From assembly GCF_022808325.1 (NCBI RefSeq), contig NZ_JALGCL010000003.1, positions 1 to 64,000 of the forward strand: DNA of 64,000 nt, given 5' to 3'. Made by a program: the position numbers and the translations under genes. The stretch is from Cognatiluteimonas sedimenti (GTDB taxonomy: Bacteria; Pseudomonadota; Gammaproteobacteria; Xanthomonadales; Xanthomonadaceae). This document shows positions 17,289-27,830 of this stretch, in pieces (the stretch's first letter is position 1; each line of letters opens with the position of its first letter). The notes under the pieces were generated by a model, which was not told where the DNA came from, did no database searches, and worked only from the letters and a program-made list of their open reading frames with translations.

Positions 17289-17441
17289 GCGCGGATCCTT
17301 TCATGGTCGGGTGCCCTGGCGACGATCGGGCGCAGCGGAAATCGACAGGCGCGGGGCAACGCGCTGCCGTTCCCCTGACCAGGATCAATCCCACGGGCGC
17401 CGCCGCGGCGCAGACTCGATCCACCGCAGAAGGAATTTGCC

Positions 17442-17876
17442 ATGCATCCGTTCCCCCACGTGTACCGCGTCCAAGCGCGCGGCGGCAGCCAGGGCCGCCT
17501 GGTCCTGGAAACCGAGGGCGTCGCCCCGCTGGAATCCTCCGCGCCCGCCGAGTTCGACGGCCCCGGCGATCGCTGGTCGCCCGAAGGCCTGCTGGTGGCT
17601 GCGGTCGCCGACTGCTTCATCCTCACCTTCCGCGCAGTGGCACGCGCGGCCGGGATCGACTGGAGCGCGCTGGCGGTGTCGGTCGACGGCACCCTGGACC
17701 GGCAGGAGAGGATCACGGCGTTCACCGCCTTCGACCTGCATGCGACGCTGACGGTCGCCCCCGGCACCGATGCCGCGCAGGCGCAGGCCGCGTTGCAGCG
17801 CGCGGAGGAACGCTGCCTGGTCTCCAACTCGCTGAAGGCGCCGGTGCACCTGGCCACGACGCTGCAGGAAACCTGA
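17442..17876 (+). CDS. OsmC family peroxiredoxin-like protein
   Basis: This 144-residue protein matches the OsmC/Ohr superfamily. The reactive cysteine pair is Cys58 (AVADCFILTF) and Cys125 (EERCLVSNSLK), the latter in the typical late helix. Family members reduce organic hydroperoxides using lipoyl or thiol donors; this one is closer to general OsmC-type than to Ohr. AGAAGGAA precedes the ATG. Its stop is 27 bases before the NRDE gene, which appears to have its own promoter. Confidence 0.92.
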   Translation: MHPFPHVYRVQARGGSQGRLVLETEGVAPLESSAPAEFDGPGDRWSPEGLLVAAVADCFILTFRAVARAAGIDWSALAVSVDGTLDRQERITAFTAFDLHATLTVAPGTDAAQAQAALQRAEERCLVSNSLKAPVHLATTLQET

Positions 17877-17891
17877 GCCACCCATCGCGGC

Positions 17892-17903
17892 TATCCTCGC
17901 CGC
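17892..17903 (+). promoter_or_regulatory. Predicted leaderless promoter, NRDE gene
   Basis: TATCCT (17892-17897) is followed by 6 bp and the ATG at 17904. Confidence 0.45.
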
Positions 17904-18695
17904 ATGTGCCTGATCGCCTTCGCCCTCGACCAGCACCCGCGCTACCGGCTGCTTCTGGTGGCCAACCGCGACGAGTTGCACGCGCGCGCCGCCGCGCCTG
18001 CCGGGCCGGATCCGCGGGACCCGGAGGTGTACGGCGGCCGCGACCTGGAACAGGGCGGCAGCTGGCTGATGGTGTCGCGGCGCGGACGCCTGGCGGCGGT
18101 CACCAACGTGCGCGTGCGGCCGCTGGACGCCACCCACCCGCGCTCGCGCGGGGCGCTGGTGCGCGGCTTCGCGGCAGCCGCGACGAGTGGTGACGCCTGG
18201 CTCGATGGCGTCGCGCCGATGGCGGCCGACTTCGGCCCGTTCAACCTGCTGCTGTGGGACGGCCGCGATCTTGCGTTCGCCAGCAACCATCCGCGGTTCG
18301 CGCGCCACGCGGTGGCGCCGGGCCTGCACGCCGTGTCCAACGGCGCCTTCGATGCGCCTTGGCCCAAGAGCAACCGCGCCAGCCGTGCACTGGCGGACTG
18401 GCTGCGCAACGGCGTGCCGGCAGAGGCCCAGGCTGCGGATGTTGCCCCCTTGCTGCACGCACTGACCGACCAGACCCCGGCGCCGGACGCGGAACTGCCG
18501 GACACCGGGATCGGCGTGGCCCTGGAACGCCGCCTGTCGCCGCCGTTCGTGCGCGACGCCCGCTACGGCACGCGTTGCAGCACCGTGGTGCTGGTGCAGG
18601 AACACGGCATCCGTTTCGTCGAACGGCGCTTCGGGCCGGATGCGGAGGTGCTGGGGGAAAGCGACGTCTGGCTGCCGCGGTTGCCGGGCCGGTAG
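17904..18695 (+). CDS. NRDE (TANGO2-like) family protein
   Basis: This 263-residue protein starts MCLIAFALDQHPRYRLLLVA and carries the name-giving NRDE motif at 21-24. Cys2, next to the initiator methionine, is a candidate N-terminal nucleophile as in related Ntn-hydrolase folds. Other family marks are the GGSWLMVSRRGRLAAVTNVR segment and the late CSTVVLV strand. The eukaryotic homologue TANGO2 is linked to lipid and haem handling; the bacterial role is unsettled. It lies between the OsmC gene and the tRNA, and its mRNA may be leaderless. Confidence 0.92.
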   Translation: MCLIAFALDQHPRYRLLLVANRDELHARAAAPAGPDPRDPEVYGGRDLEQGGSWLMVSRRGRLAAVTNVRVRPLDATHPRSRGALVRGFAAAATSGDAWLDGVAPMAADFGPFNLLLWDGRDLAFASNHPRFARHAVAPGLHAVSNGAFDAPWPKSNRASRALADWLRNGVPAEAQAADVAPLLHALTDQTPAPDAELPDTGIGVALERRLSPPFVRDARYGTRCSTVVLVQEHGIRFVERRFGPDAEVLGESDVWLPRLPGR

Positions 18696-18739
18696 CATCG
18701 CAATGGCGCGCCCGGGCGATGGTTCCCTGCGGAGTTTTC

Positions 18740-18812
18740 TGGGCCCACCAGGACTCGAACCTGGAACCAAAGGATTATGAGTCCTCTGCTCTAACCATTG
18801 AGCTATAGGCCC
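18740..18812 (-). tRNA. ileX: tRNA-Ile2 (anticodon CAU, lysidine type)
   Basis: Read on the minus strand, a 73-base cloverleaf starts GGGCCUA and ends UGGGCCC-A; the acceptor stem pairs fully with one U-G. The D arm is AGCUCAAUGGUUAGAGC, the anticodon stem-loop is GGACU-CAUAA-UCC (anticodon CAU), and the T arm contains GGUUCGAGUCC. The body resembles E. coli ileX, the minor tRNA whose C34 is converted to lysidine to read AUA, and not an elongator or initiator Met tRNA. The CCA end is not encoded. Confidence 0.9.
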
Positions 18813-18823
18813 GCACGCGCGGA

Positions 18824-18829
18824 ATTATG
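18824..18829 (-). promoter_or_regulatory. Predicted -10 element of the tRNA-Ile2 gene
   Basis: CATAAT on the minus strand ends 11 bp before the tRNA 5' end and lies between that end and the terminator hairpin of the preceding gene. Confidence 0.5.
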
Positions 18830-18836
18830 CGGTGAA

Positions 18837-18869
18837 ACGACAAGCCCCGCCGTGCGCGGGGCTTGTCGT
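18837..18869 (-). terminator. Terminator-like hairpin after the sorbosone dehydrogenase gene
   Basis: A perfect 14-bp stem (18837-18850 with 18856-18869) with a 5-base loop lies 26 bases past the stop of the 18895-20295 gene. On the minus strand it is followed by a short T-rich stretch (CGTTTCACC). It would insulate the tRNA gene from the upstream operon. Confidence 0.8.
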
Positions 18870-18894
18870 TGGCGCAATGGAACGCGAGCGACGG

Positions 18895-20295
18895 TTACCG
18901 TCCCGGCTCCTCGGGCGCTGCCTCGGGCACGGGTGTCGCGTTGGCATCCCCGGTCGCCTCGAGCCCGATCCCGGCATCCGGCGGGATCACAACCGGTGTG
19001 GTCGGCGTCACCCGCCAGATCGTGTTCGCCAGGTCGTCGGCGACGATCAGCGCGCCGCGCGGATCCACGGTGACGCCGACCGGGCGTCCGCGGGTGAGGC
19101 CGTCGGCGCCGTGGAAGCCGGAGACGAAGTCGACCGGATCGCCGGCGGGACGGCCGTCGCGGAACGGCACGAACACCACCTTGTAACCGACCGGGGGATC
19201 GCGGTTCCAGCTGCCGTGTTCGCCGATGAAGACGCCATCGGCGAACGGCGCGCCCATCGCGGCCGACGAGAACGACAGGCCCAGCGCCGCCACGTGCGAG
19301 CCCAGCGCATAGTCCGGCGCGATCGCGGCGGCCACCTTGTCGGGATCCTGCGGCATCACCCGGGTGTCGGCATGCTGGCCCCAGTACGCGTAGGGCCAGC
19401 CGTAGAAGGCGCCCGGCTTCACCGAGGTCAGGTAGTCGGGCACCAGGTTCGGCCCGATTTCGTCGCGCTCGTTCACCACCGCCCACAGCACGCCCGTGCC
19501 GGGCTGCACCGCAAGCGCGGTTGGATTGCGCAGGCCGGTGGCGTAGGTCCGGTGCATGCCGGTCGCCGGGTCGATCTCCCAGACCACCGCGCGATCGACT
19601 TCCACGTCCATGCCGCGCTCGGTGATGTTGCTGTTGGAGCCGATGCCGACGTACAGGCGGCTGCCGTCCTCGCTGGCCGCGAGCGATTTCGTCCAGTGGT
19701 GGTTGATCCGCGAAGGCAGCGTCGCGACGTGGGTCGGCGGCCCGCTCGCCTGGGTCTGGCCGCTGGCGTAGTCGAACTTCACCAGCTCGCCCTGGTTGGC
19801 GACGTACAGCGTGTTGCCGACCAGCGCCAGGCCGTAGGGGGCGTCGAGGTCGCCGGCGAACACCGTCTTCAGTTCGTAGTTGCCGTCGCCGTCGGCATCG
19901 CGCAGCAGGGTCAGGCGGTTGCCGCTCTTCACCGCGGTGTTGCCCTTGGCCTTGATGTAGCCAGCGACCACGTCCTTGGGCTTGAGCTTGGGCGCGTGGC
20001 CGCCGCGGCCCTCGGCGACGAGGATGTCGCCGTTGGGCAGCACCAGGGTCTGCCGCGGGATGCCGAGGCCGGTGGCGATCGCGCGGACCGTGTAGCCCTT
20101 GGGCACGGTCGGCGTGCGGTCGCCCCAGTTCGCCGGCTTGGCGATGGTCATGTTCGGCATCAGGCCGCGTTCGGGCGCCGGCAGCTCGGGGCTGGCACCG
20201 TACTGGTGCATGTCCGGTGCCGACGCGTTGCAGGCGGCGAGCAGCGCCGCGGCGAGCGCGGTGGACGGCGTGCGGGCGAGGCGCGCGCGGTTCAT
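18895..20295 (-). CDS. PQQ-dependent sugar (sorbosone-type) dehydrogenase lipoprotein
   Basis: This 466-residue protein has a lipoprotein signal (lipobox LLAAC, Cys22) and then a six-bladed beta-propeller of the GDH-B/sorbosone dehydrogenase family. Repeated blade motifs include YGLALVGNTLYVANQGEL, NPTALAVQPGTGVLWAVVNERDE and GVFIGEHGSWNRDP, the last a highly conserved segment with a histidine near the cofactor site. It probably oxidises a sugar or aldose in the periplasm with PQQ, although many homologues have unproven activity. Its ATG overlaps the stop of the upstream membrane-protein gene (ATGA), so the two are translationally coupled. Confidence 0.9.
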   Translation of the reverse strand: MNRARLARTPSTALAAALLAACNASAPDMHQYGASPELPAPERGLMPNMTIAKPANWGDRTPTVPKGYTVRAIATGLGIPRQTLVLPNGDILVAEGRGGHAPKLKPKDVVAGYIKAKGNTAVKSGNRLTLLRDADGDGNYELKTVFAGDLDAPYGLALVGNTLYVANQGELVKFDYASGQTQASGPPTHVATLPSRINHHWTKSLAASEDGSRLYVGIGSNSNITERGMDVEVDRAVVWEIDPATGMHRTYATGLRNPTALAVQPGTGVLWAVVNERDEIGPNLVPDYLTSVKPGAFYGWPYAYWGQHADTRVMPQDPDKVAAAIAPDYALGSHVAALGLSFSSAAMGAPFADGVFIGEHGSWNRDPPVGYKVVFVPFRDGRPAGDPVDFVSGFHGADGLTRGRPVGVTVDPRGALIVADDLANTIWRVTPTTPVVIPPDAGIGLEATGDANATPVPEAAPEEPGR

Positions 20296-20708
20296 CGCAC
20301 GCCTCCCGGGCGCAGGCCGGCGAATGCGAGCCAGGTCGCGAGCAGTGCAGGCAGGAACGCGGCGGCGGTCAGGTACATCGCCGCCGGCATGATCGCCCAG
20401 GCGTCGCGACCATGCTGCAGCGCCGCGAAGAAGCCCACCACCCAGGTGGCGACCAGCAGCAGCAGGTACAACGCCCGCTGGCGGCCGCGATAGCCGCCCA
20501 GCAGCGCGCAGGCCAGGGCGATGGTCGCCAGCACCATGGCCCCGATCAGCAGCCAGGAGGCGAAGTTGCTCCACTGGATCTCGTGGAAACGGGAATAGGC
20601 GTGGTCGCACAGGTGCGCCGCCAGGAACAGCGGCAACGCCCCCGCCAGCACGGCCGCGTGGAACAGCTCCAATCCACCGGGCCCGGCCCGGTTCGCGACG
20701 ATGCCCAT
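20292..20708 (-). CDS. Four-helix membrane protein (DUF2231-like)
   Basis: This 138-residue protein has four hydrophobic helices with a histidine-containing loop (HLCDHAYSRFHEIQW, about 32-46) after the first. The pattern resembles DUF2231 membrane proteins, often proposed to bind haem. It is coupled by ATGA to the PQQ-type dehydrogenase gene and may serve as its membrane partner or electron acceptor; this is an inference from the coupling. The start at 20708 is chosen for the strong GGAGG upstream; an in-frame ATG at 20756 lacks such a site and would add a polar stretch. Confidence 0.8.
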   Translation of the reverse strand: MGIVANRAGPGGLELFHAAVLAGALPLFLAAHLCDHAYSRFHEIQWSNFASWLLIGAMVLATIALACALLGGYRGRQRALYLLLLVATWVVGFFAALQHGRDAWAIMPAAMYLTAAAFLPALLATWLAFAGLRPGGVR

Positions 20709-20780
20709 GTCCCCCTCCTCCGCCTCTGCGTGCTCCAAGCATTCAGCCTGGAACATTAGGACGGCGTGAGGCCTGCGACG

Positions 20781-22652
<1,872 letters not shown>

Positions 22653-22692
22653 AGGGGGCGTGCCACCGGAAAAGGGGTGAAAAGAACCGTGC

Positions 22693-22698
22693 ATTATA
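22693..22698 (-). promoter_or_regulatory. Predicted -10 element of rpoD
   Basis: A consensus TATAAT on the minus strand lies about 40 bp before the rpoD start. No clear -35 is seen at 17 bp (AAGCCA), though the element is preceded by the GC-rich GCGCGG. Confidence 0.6.
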
Positions 22699-22783
22699 CC
22701 GCGCAGGGGCTGGACTGGCTTGCCGGGCGGATCAACAGCGCCTGCGCGCGCGCTTGAAGGCCGCTTGCGCCGGTTGCGGCAGG

Positions 22784-23224
22784 TCAACTCCGCAGCAGGA
22801 AGGTGACCGGGCCGTCGTTGACCAGGCTGACCGTCATATGGGCACCGAAACGGCCGCTTTCCACCCCCGGGGCATGGATTTGCCGGCAGGAGGCCAGCAA
22901 TTGGGCGAAGATCCGTTCAGCCTCGGCCGGCGGCGCGGCGGTGCTGAAGCCCGGGCGCATCCCCGAGGCGGTATCGGCGGCGAGGGTGAACTGGCTGACC
23001 AGCAGCAGGCCGCCGCCGGTTTGCGCCAGCGATTGGTTCATGCGGCCCTGTTCGTCGGCGAAGACGCGATAGCCGAGCAGGCGCTGGGTCATCCGCGCGA
23101 CCTGCGCGGCGCCATCTCCCGGTTCGACCCCGACCAGCGCCAGCAGGCCGGGGCCGATCGCGCCCACGGTCGCGCCATCGACGACGACCGCGGCGGAAGT
23201 GACGCGCTGGATCAGCGAAAGCAT
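22784..23224 (-). CDS. dtd: D-aminoacyl-tRNA deacylase
   Basis: This 146-residue enzyme hydrolyses D-amino acids mischarged on tRNA. Both conserved motifs are present: SQFTLAAD near 80 and the C-terminal NDGPVT with its cross-subunit Gly-Pro. The N-terminus [17 protein letters not shown] is typical. It is a dimeric cytoplasmic proofreading enzyme. TACAAT 6 bp before the ATG suggests a leaderless transcript. It lies upstream of rpoD on the same strand, with 131 bases between. Confidence 0.97.
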   Translation of the reverse strand: MLSLIQRVTSAAVVVDGATVGAIGPGLLALVGVEPGDGAAQVARMTQRLLGYRVFADEQGRMNQSLAQTGGGLLLVSQFTLAADTASGMRPGFSTAAPPAEAERIFAQLLASCRQIHAPGVESGRFGAHMTVSLVNDGPVTFLLRS

Positions 23225-23236
23225 GCGGCCATTGTA
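23225..23236 (-). promoter_or_regulatory. Predicted leaderless promoter, dtd
   Basis: TACAAT (23231-23236) is separated from the ATG at 23224 by 6 bp (GGCCGC). The two divergent genes, dtd and the acyltransferase, share 137 bases. Confidence 0.55.
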
Positions 23237-23348
23237 GGAGGCAAGGGGATTGCGCGGCCGGGGTGAGAGCCGCCACGGCGTCGAGCGCTGCGTCGCCCGC
23301 TTGCCCTGCGCGATACTGCGGACGTTCGCGGCTGCGGCCGCTGCCACC

Positions 23349-23361
23349 GACAATGGGTCCG
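23349..23361 (+). promoter_or_regulatory. Predicted leaderless promoter, acyltransferase gene
   Basis: GACAAT (23349-23354) is 7 bp before the ATG at 23362. The other candidate start, ATG 23353, lies inside this hexamer, so 23362 is preferred. Confidence 0.45.
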
Positions 23362-24288
23362 ATGACGCAGTTCGCCGCCAGGTTCCTGCATGCCCTCGCC
23401 GCGGCGGTCGGCCGCCTGCCCTGGGCCTGGCGCAACCGCCTGGGCGATGCCGTTGCCGTGCTGTGGCGGGCGCTGGATGCGCGCGAATCCCGGGTGGCGC
23501 GGCGCAACCTGGCGCTGGCGTATCCCGAACTGGAACCCGCCGCGCGCGACCGGCTGCACCTGGCGATCCTGCGCAGCACCGCGCGCCAGGCGCTGGAGAC
23601 GCTGTGTTTCTGGACCCGGCCGCATGCCGAAAACCTCGCGCTGCTGCGGGAAATGCACGGCGTCGAATTGTTCGACACCGCGCTCGCCTGCGGGCGTGGC
23701 GTGATCGTCGCCGCACCGCACTACGGCAACTGGGAACTGCTGAACCAATGGCTGGCGACGCGCACCGAGCTGGCGATCCTGTACCGGCCGCCGGAGTCGA
23801 AGATCGGCGAGGCCTTCCTGCAACGGGTGCGCGCCGACGACGGCGGTCGCGTCACCCAGGTACGCGCCGAGGGCAGCGCCGTGCGGCGATTGTTCAAGCT
23901 GCTGCAGGGCGGCGGCGTGGTCGGGATCCTGCCGGACCAGCAGCCCAAGGCCGGCGACGGCGCCTTCGCGCCGTTCTTCGGCAAGCCGGCGCTGACCATG
24001 ACCCTGCTGCCGCGGCTGGCCGCCCGCACCGGCGCGGTGGTGCTGCTGGCGTATTGCGAGCGCCTGGCGCCGCAGCCCGGAGCACCGGCGTTCGCCCTGC
24101 GCATCGAGGCAGCCCCGGTGGAGATCGCCGCGTCCGATCCGGGCGTCGGCGCCGCCGCGCTCAATGCCGCGGTCGAGCGCATCGCCCGGCGCGACCCGGC
24201 GCAATACCAGTGGACCTACAAGCGCTACACGCTGCGGCCGCCGGGCAGCGGCGAAGACAATCCCTACCGCGACCTGGAGCGGCACTGA
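23362..24288 (+). CDS. LpxL/HtrB-type lysophospholipid (lipid A) acyltransferase
   Basis: This 308-residue enzyme has the acyltransferase motif HYGNWE (His120-x4-Glu125) and the downstream block GILPDQQPKAGDGAFAPFFG, typical of lauroyl/myristoyl transferases of lipid A synthesis. It would add a secondary acyl chain to Kdo-lipid A at the inner-membrane cytoplasmic face. The family also includes acyltransferases of other lipids, so the exact substrate is open. It is the first of a run of plus-strand genes (two bPH2 proteins, GT2, methyltransferase, DUF5672), which fits envelope glycolipid assembly. Confidence 0.88.
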   Translation: MTQFAARFLHALAAAVGRLPWAWRNRLGDAVAVLWRALDARESRVARRNLALAYPELEPAARDRLHLAILRSTARQALETLCFWTRPHAENLALLREMHGVELFDTALACGRGVIVAAPHYGNWELLNQWLATRTELAILYRPPESKIGEAFLQRVRADDGGRVTQVRAEGSAVRRLFKLLQGGGVVGILPDQQPKAGDGAFAPFFGKPALTMTLLPRLAARTGAVVLLAYCERLAPQPGAPAFALRIEAAPVEIAASDPGVGAAALNAAVERIARRDPAQYQWTYKRYTLRPPGSGEDNPYRDLERH

Positions 24289-24301
24289 TGGGGGCACTGC
24301 G

Positions 24302-24811
24302 ATGAACGAAGCGCTGCCTCCGGCAACGCCGGCGGACGATGACCACGGCGACTGGCAGCCGCTGCCACCACGCGCGCGGCGCTGGTTCATCGTCAACGGG
24401 CTGGCCTACGCGATTCCCTTCGCCCTGGTGCCGGCGCTGCTGGCCGGTGGCTTCGAACTGGCAACGCCGTGGCGATACGCGCTCGCCGGCGCACTGCTGG
24501 GTGCCGCCTTCGGCGCCTGGCTCGGCAACAAGCACTGGAAGCACACCCGCTGGCGGCTCGACGACGACGGCTTCAGCCTGCGCCGCGGTCGGCTGTGGCG
24601 CTCGGAAACCCGGCTGCCGGCCTCGCGCGTGCAGCACCTGGACCTCAAGCGCGGCCCGTTGCAGCGCCGCTACGCACTGGCGACGCTGGTGATCCATACC
24701 GCCGGCACGCGCCACAGCGCGGTCGCCGTCGGCGGCCTCGACGAAGGCGATGCCGAGCGCCTGCGCGACCGCCTCGCGCACCAGCTCGACGATGAAGACG
24801 ATGACGCCTGA
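24302..24811 (+). CDS. PH domain (bPH2/YdbS-like) membrane protein
   Basis: This 169-residue protein has two transmembrane helices (about 32-75) and then a bacterial PH-like (bPH2, formerly DUF304) domain: WRLDDDGFSLRRGRLWRSET and RLPASRVQHLDLKRGPLQRR. In Bacillus and E. coli such proteins occur in pairs (YdbS and YdbT), and the partner follows here after 30 bases. Their function is poorly defined; membrane stress and secretion have been suggested. The acidic C-terminal tail (DDEDDDA) is unusual. Confidence 0.9.
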   Translation: MNEALPPATPADDDHGDWQPLPPRARRWFIVNGLAYAIPFALVPALLAGGFELATPWRYALAGALLGAAFGAWLGNKHWKHTRWRLDDDGFSLRRGRLWRSETRLPASRVQHLDLKRGPLQRRYALATLVIHTAGTRHSAVAVGGLDEGDAERLRDRLAHQLDDEDDDA

Positions 24812-24841
24812 CCGTCGGCGCGTCGGCAGCGGGTGCGGCGA

Positions 24842-26344
24842 ATGAGCGACGACGTCCACGCCGCCGAGCGCCGGCTGCACCCGCTGTCCTGGCTGTTCGT
24901 GCTGATCCAGCAGCTCAAGCAGTTCGTCGTGCCGCTGCTGGCACTGCTGCTGTTCGGGCGCGGCGCCGGCCCGGGCGACGACCGCCAGTGGTGGCCGCTC
25001 ATTGGCGTTGGCGTGCTGGCGCTGGCGTCGGTCTGGCAGTACCTGACCTATCGCTACCGGATCGAGGCCGACAGCCTGGTGGTGCGCAGCGGGGTGCTGC
25101 ACCGCAGCCTGCGGCAGATCCCGTTCGCGCGGATCCACAACGTCGCCCTGCACCAGTCGCTGCTGCATCGGCTGTTCGGCGTGGCCGAGGTGCGGCTGGA
25201 ATCGGCCGGCGGCAAGAAGCCCGAAGCCCAGATGCGGGTGCTGCGGCTGTCCGACGCGCTGGCGCTGGAAAGGCTGGTGCGGCGTCGCGGTGCCGCCGTC
25301 GCGGCCCCGGCGCACGGCGCGGTGGCGGCCGATCCCGAGGCCGCGACCACGCTGCTACGACTTCCGCCCGCCGAGGTGCTGCGGCTGGGGCTGGTCTCCA
25401 ATCGTGGCCTGATCGTGGTCGGCGGCGGCTTCGCCGCGCTCTCGCAGTTCAACTCGCGATTGCTGTCGAACCTGTTCGAGGGCTGGGGCCAGGCCCTGTT
25501 CGGCTTTGCCGGGCAGCACCACTTCGGCGTTCCACAGTACGCGCTCGTCGGCGTGAGCCTGCTGCTGGCCTTCGTCCTGCTGCTGCGGTTGTTCTCGATC
25601 GTGCTGGCGCTGCTGCAGTACTTCGGCTTCCGCCTCGACGAACACGGCCGCCGGCTCACGGTCGAACGCGGGCTGCTGACGCGGCTGCGCACCAGCACCT
25701 CGCGGCGCAGGATCCAGGCGTGGACCCTGCGCGAAGGCCTGCTGCATCGCTGGCTCGGGCGCCGCAGCCTGCAGATCGACAGCGCGGCCTCCGAGGACCA
25801 TGGGCAACAACGCGCGCTGCGCGAACTGGCGCCGATCGCCACGCCCGATGCCTGTGATGCGCTGGTCCGGCACCTGCTGCCGCGCGCCAGCTGGCCGCCG
25901 CGCGAGTGGCAACCGCTGCACCCGCGCGCGTGGCTGCGGCTGTGCCTGCCGGGGGCGCTGCTGGCGCTGCTGGCGGGCGCGGCGCTGGCGTGGCGGTTCG
26001 GCGCGTGGGGACTGACGGCGCTGCTGTGGCTGCCGTGGGCGGCATTCGTCGCGCGCCAGCATGCGCACCGCGCCGGGTACGCCTGCGACGGAGGGCTGGT
26101 GGCCCTGCGCGAAGGCTGGTGGTCGCGGCACTGGCGCTTCGCCGAGCTCGACAAGCTGCAGGCGCTGCAGCTCACGCAATCGCCGCTGGACCGCAGCCTC
26201 GGCATGGCCACGCTGTGGCTCGACAGCGCCGGCGCCGGGGCGCTGTCGCCGCCGCTGCGCCTGCGCTACCTGCCCGTGGCCCGGGCGCGCGCGCTGCATG
26301 CGCAACTGGGCCACGAAGTCGCCCGCCGGAAACTGCGCTGGTGA
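24842..26344 (+). CDS. Multi-domain bPH2 (YdbT-like) membrane protein
   Basis: This 500-residue membrane protein has three copies of a helix-pair plus bPH2 unit. The first covers about 15-145, with YRYRIEADSLVVRSGVLHRS and IPFARIHNVALHQSLLHRLFG; the second about 190-345, with GFRLDEHGRRLTVERGLL and RRRIQAWTLREGLL; the third about 360-495. This is the YdbT arrangement, and the smaller YdbS-like partner is immediately upstream. Its stop overlaps the GTG of the GT2 gene (GTGA). Function is unknown beyond membrane location. Confidence 0.9.
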   Translation: MSDDVHAAERRLHPLSWLFVLIQQLKQFVVPLLALLLFGRGAGPGDDRQWWPLIGVGVLALASVWQYLTYRYRIEADSLVVRSGVLHRSLRQIPFARIHNVALHQSLLHRLFGVAEVRLESAGGKKPEAQMRVLRLSDALALERLVRRRGAAVAAPAHGAVAADPEAATTLLRLPPAEVLRLGLVSNRGLIVVGGGFAALSQFNSRLLSNLFEGWGQALFGFAGQHHFGVPQYALVGVSLLLAFVLLLRLFSIVLALLQYFGFRLDEHGRRLTVERGLLTRLRTSTSRRRIQAWTLREGLLHRWLGRRSLQIDSAASEDHGQQRALRELAPIATPDACDALVRHLLPRASWPPREWQPLHPRAWLRLCLPGALLALLAGAALAWRFGAWGLTALLWLPWAAFVARQHAHRAGYACDGGLVALREGWWSRHWRFAELDKLQALQLTQSPLDRSLGMATLWLDSAGAGALSPPLRLRYLPVARARALHAQLGHEVARRKLRW

Positions 26345-27117
26345 ACGCCGCCCCCGACAAGCCGCCGCTCAGCGGCGTGGTGATCGCCAAGGACGAGGGC
26401 GACCGCATCGGCCGCTGCGTCGCCAGCCTGGCCGCGTTGTGCCGCGAGGTGCTGGTGCTGGACTCGGGCTCCGGCGACGACACCGCGGCCAACGCGATCG
26501 CCGCGGGTGCGCGCGTGGAACAGCAAGCCTGGCTTGGCTTCGCCGCGCAGAAGAACGCCGCGATCGCACGCGCCAGCCAGCCCTGGGTGCTGCTGCTGGA
26601 TGCCGACGAATGGCTCGACGAAGACGCGGCGTCGCGGCTGCGCGCGTTGTTCGCCAGCGGCCGGGTCGAGCGCGCCGACGTCTGGCGGTTGCAGCGGCGC
26701 ACGCATTTCCTGGGCACGCCGCTCAACCACGGCGGCTGGGGCAAGGAACGCGTCGAGCGCCTGTTCCGCGCCGACCTGCGCTACCTGCCGGCGCAGGTGC
26801 ACGAGAAACTCGACCTGTCCGGCCGCCGCGTCGCCGGGGTGGCTGCGCGGATCGAGCACGACACCGCGCGCAGTTTCGATGAATACGCCGCCAAGCTGCA
26901 GCGCTATGCGCAACTGTGGGCCGGCCAGCGCCACGCCGCCGGCAAGCGTGCCGGCGCGTACGCGGCGCCCTTGCACGCCGGCGCCCACTGGCTCAGGAAC
27001 TACCTCCTGCGCGGCGGTTTCCTCGACGGCGAAATGGCGCGTCGCTACCATGCCCTGCACGCGCGTTACGTGCACGACAAGTACCGGCGGCTGCGCCTGT
27101 TGCAGCAGCGGGATTGA
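26341..27117 (+). CDS. Family 2 glycosyltransferase (WaaE/KdtX-like)
   Basis: This 258-residue enzyme has a GT-A fold: SGVVIAKDEGDRIGRCVASL at the N-terminus, VLDSGSGDDT (about 38-47) and the metal-binding LLDADEWLDE. The central GGWGKERVERLFR and the later HDTARSFDEYAAKLQRYA match the LPS-core glucosyl/heptosyl transferase group WaaE/KdtX. It has no signal peptide and acts at the cytoplasmic face. The GTG start overlaps the preceding stop (GTGA). The sugar and acceptor are unknown. Confidence 0.9.
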   Translation: MNAAPDKPPLSGVVIAKDEGDRIGRCVASLAALCREVLVLDSGSGDDTAANAIAAGARVEQQAWLGFAAQKNAAIARASQPWVLLLDADEWLDEDAASRLRALFASGRVERADVWRLQRRTHFLGTPLNHGGWGKERVERLFRADLRYLPAQVHEKLDLSGRRVAGVAARIEHDTARSFDEYAAKLQRYAQLWAGQRHAAGKRAGAYAAPLHAGAHWLRNYLLRGGFLDGEMARRYHALHARYVHDKYRRLRLLQQRD

Positions 27118-27130
27118 CGCAGAGGCCGCC

Positions 27131-27817
27131 ATGCCACCCGACGCTCCCGCCCGCATGCGCCTTCCCGACCGCCACCTTGACCTGGGCTGCGGCAAGTTCC
27201 CGCGCAATCCCTACGGCCGTGGCCAGCTGGCGGGCGTCGACATCCGACCGCTGCCGGCGGCGCCGGACTTCGACTATCGCACCGCCAACCTCAGCCTCGA
27301 GCCGATCCCGCACGCGGATTCCAGCTTCGGGTCGATCTCGGCCTACGATTTCATCGAGCACGTGCCACGCATCCTGGCGACGGCCGATGGAACCGGCACC
27401 CGTTTCCCGTTCGTCGAACTGATGCAGGAGGTGTGGCGGGTGCTGGCACCCGGCGGCCGCTTCTACGCCCTGACCCCGGCCTATCCTTACGCCGCGGCGT
27501 TCGCCGACCCCACCCACGTCAATATCATCACCGAGCAGACGCACGAATATTTCTGCGGCGCCGCGCCGCTGGCGCGGATGTACGGGTTCGGCGGCCGCTT
27601 CGACGCGCTGCGCGTGCAATGGACCCATCCCGGCGACGCGTATGGCGCCGACCCGGGCGCGCCCGAGAACCGCGCGCGACGCACCGGGCTCAGGCTGTTG
27701 GCCAGCCGCTTGCGCGCGGCCTCGCGCCGGCTGCGCGGCAAGGGTGCGCAGGAGCGCGACGGCAGCGTGTACCTGCTGTGGGAGCTGGAAGCGGTCAAGG
27801 ACGCGCCGGCCCGCTGA
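27131..27817 (+). CDS. Class I SAM-dependent methyltransferase
   Basis: This 228-residue protein has a SAM-binding motif I LDLGCGKFPRNPYG (about 17-30), an acidic residue after strand 2 (AGVDIRPLP), and the post-motif segment EVWRVLAPGGRFYALTPAYP typical of class I enzymes. Variants of this kind next to glycosyltransferases often methylate sugars. It lies 13 bases after the GT2 gene and before the DUF5672 gene in one run. The C-terminal basic stretch (RLLASRLRAASRRLRGKG, about 190-207) may sit on the membrane surface. Substrate unknown. Confidence 0.88.
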   Translation: MPPDAPARMRLPDRHLDLGCGKFPRNPYGRGQLAGVDIRPLPAAPDFDYRTANLSLEPIPHADSSFGSISAYDFIEHVPRILATADGTGTRFPFVELMQEVWRVLAPGGRFYALTPAYPYAAAFADPTHVNIITEQTHEYFCGAAPLARMYGFGGRFDALRVQWTHPGDAYGADPGAPENRARRTGLRLLASRLRAASRRLRGKGAQERDGSVYLLWELEAVKDAPAR

Positions 27818-27830
27818 CGCGCCGGCTGCC

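Noticed and set aside
18740-18812. tRNA-Met as identity of the CAU tRNA
   Set aside because: The body and anticodon stem match ileX-type tRNA-Ile2, and initiator or elongator Met features are absent.
23353-23355. ATG 23353 as start of the acyltransferase
   Set aside because: It lies inside the predicted -10 hexamer, and ATG 23362 fits the 6-7 bp pattern seen for other genes.
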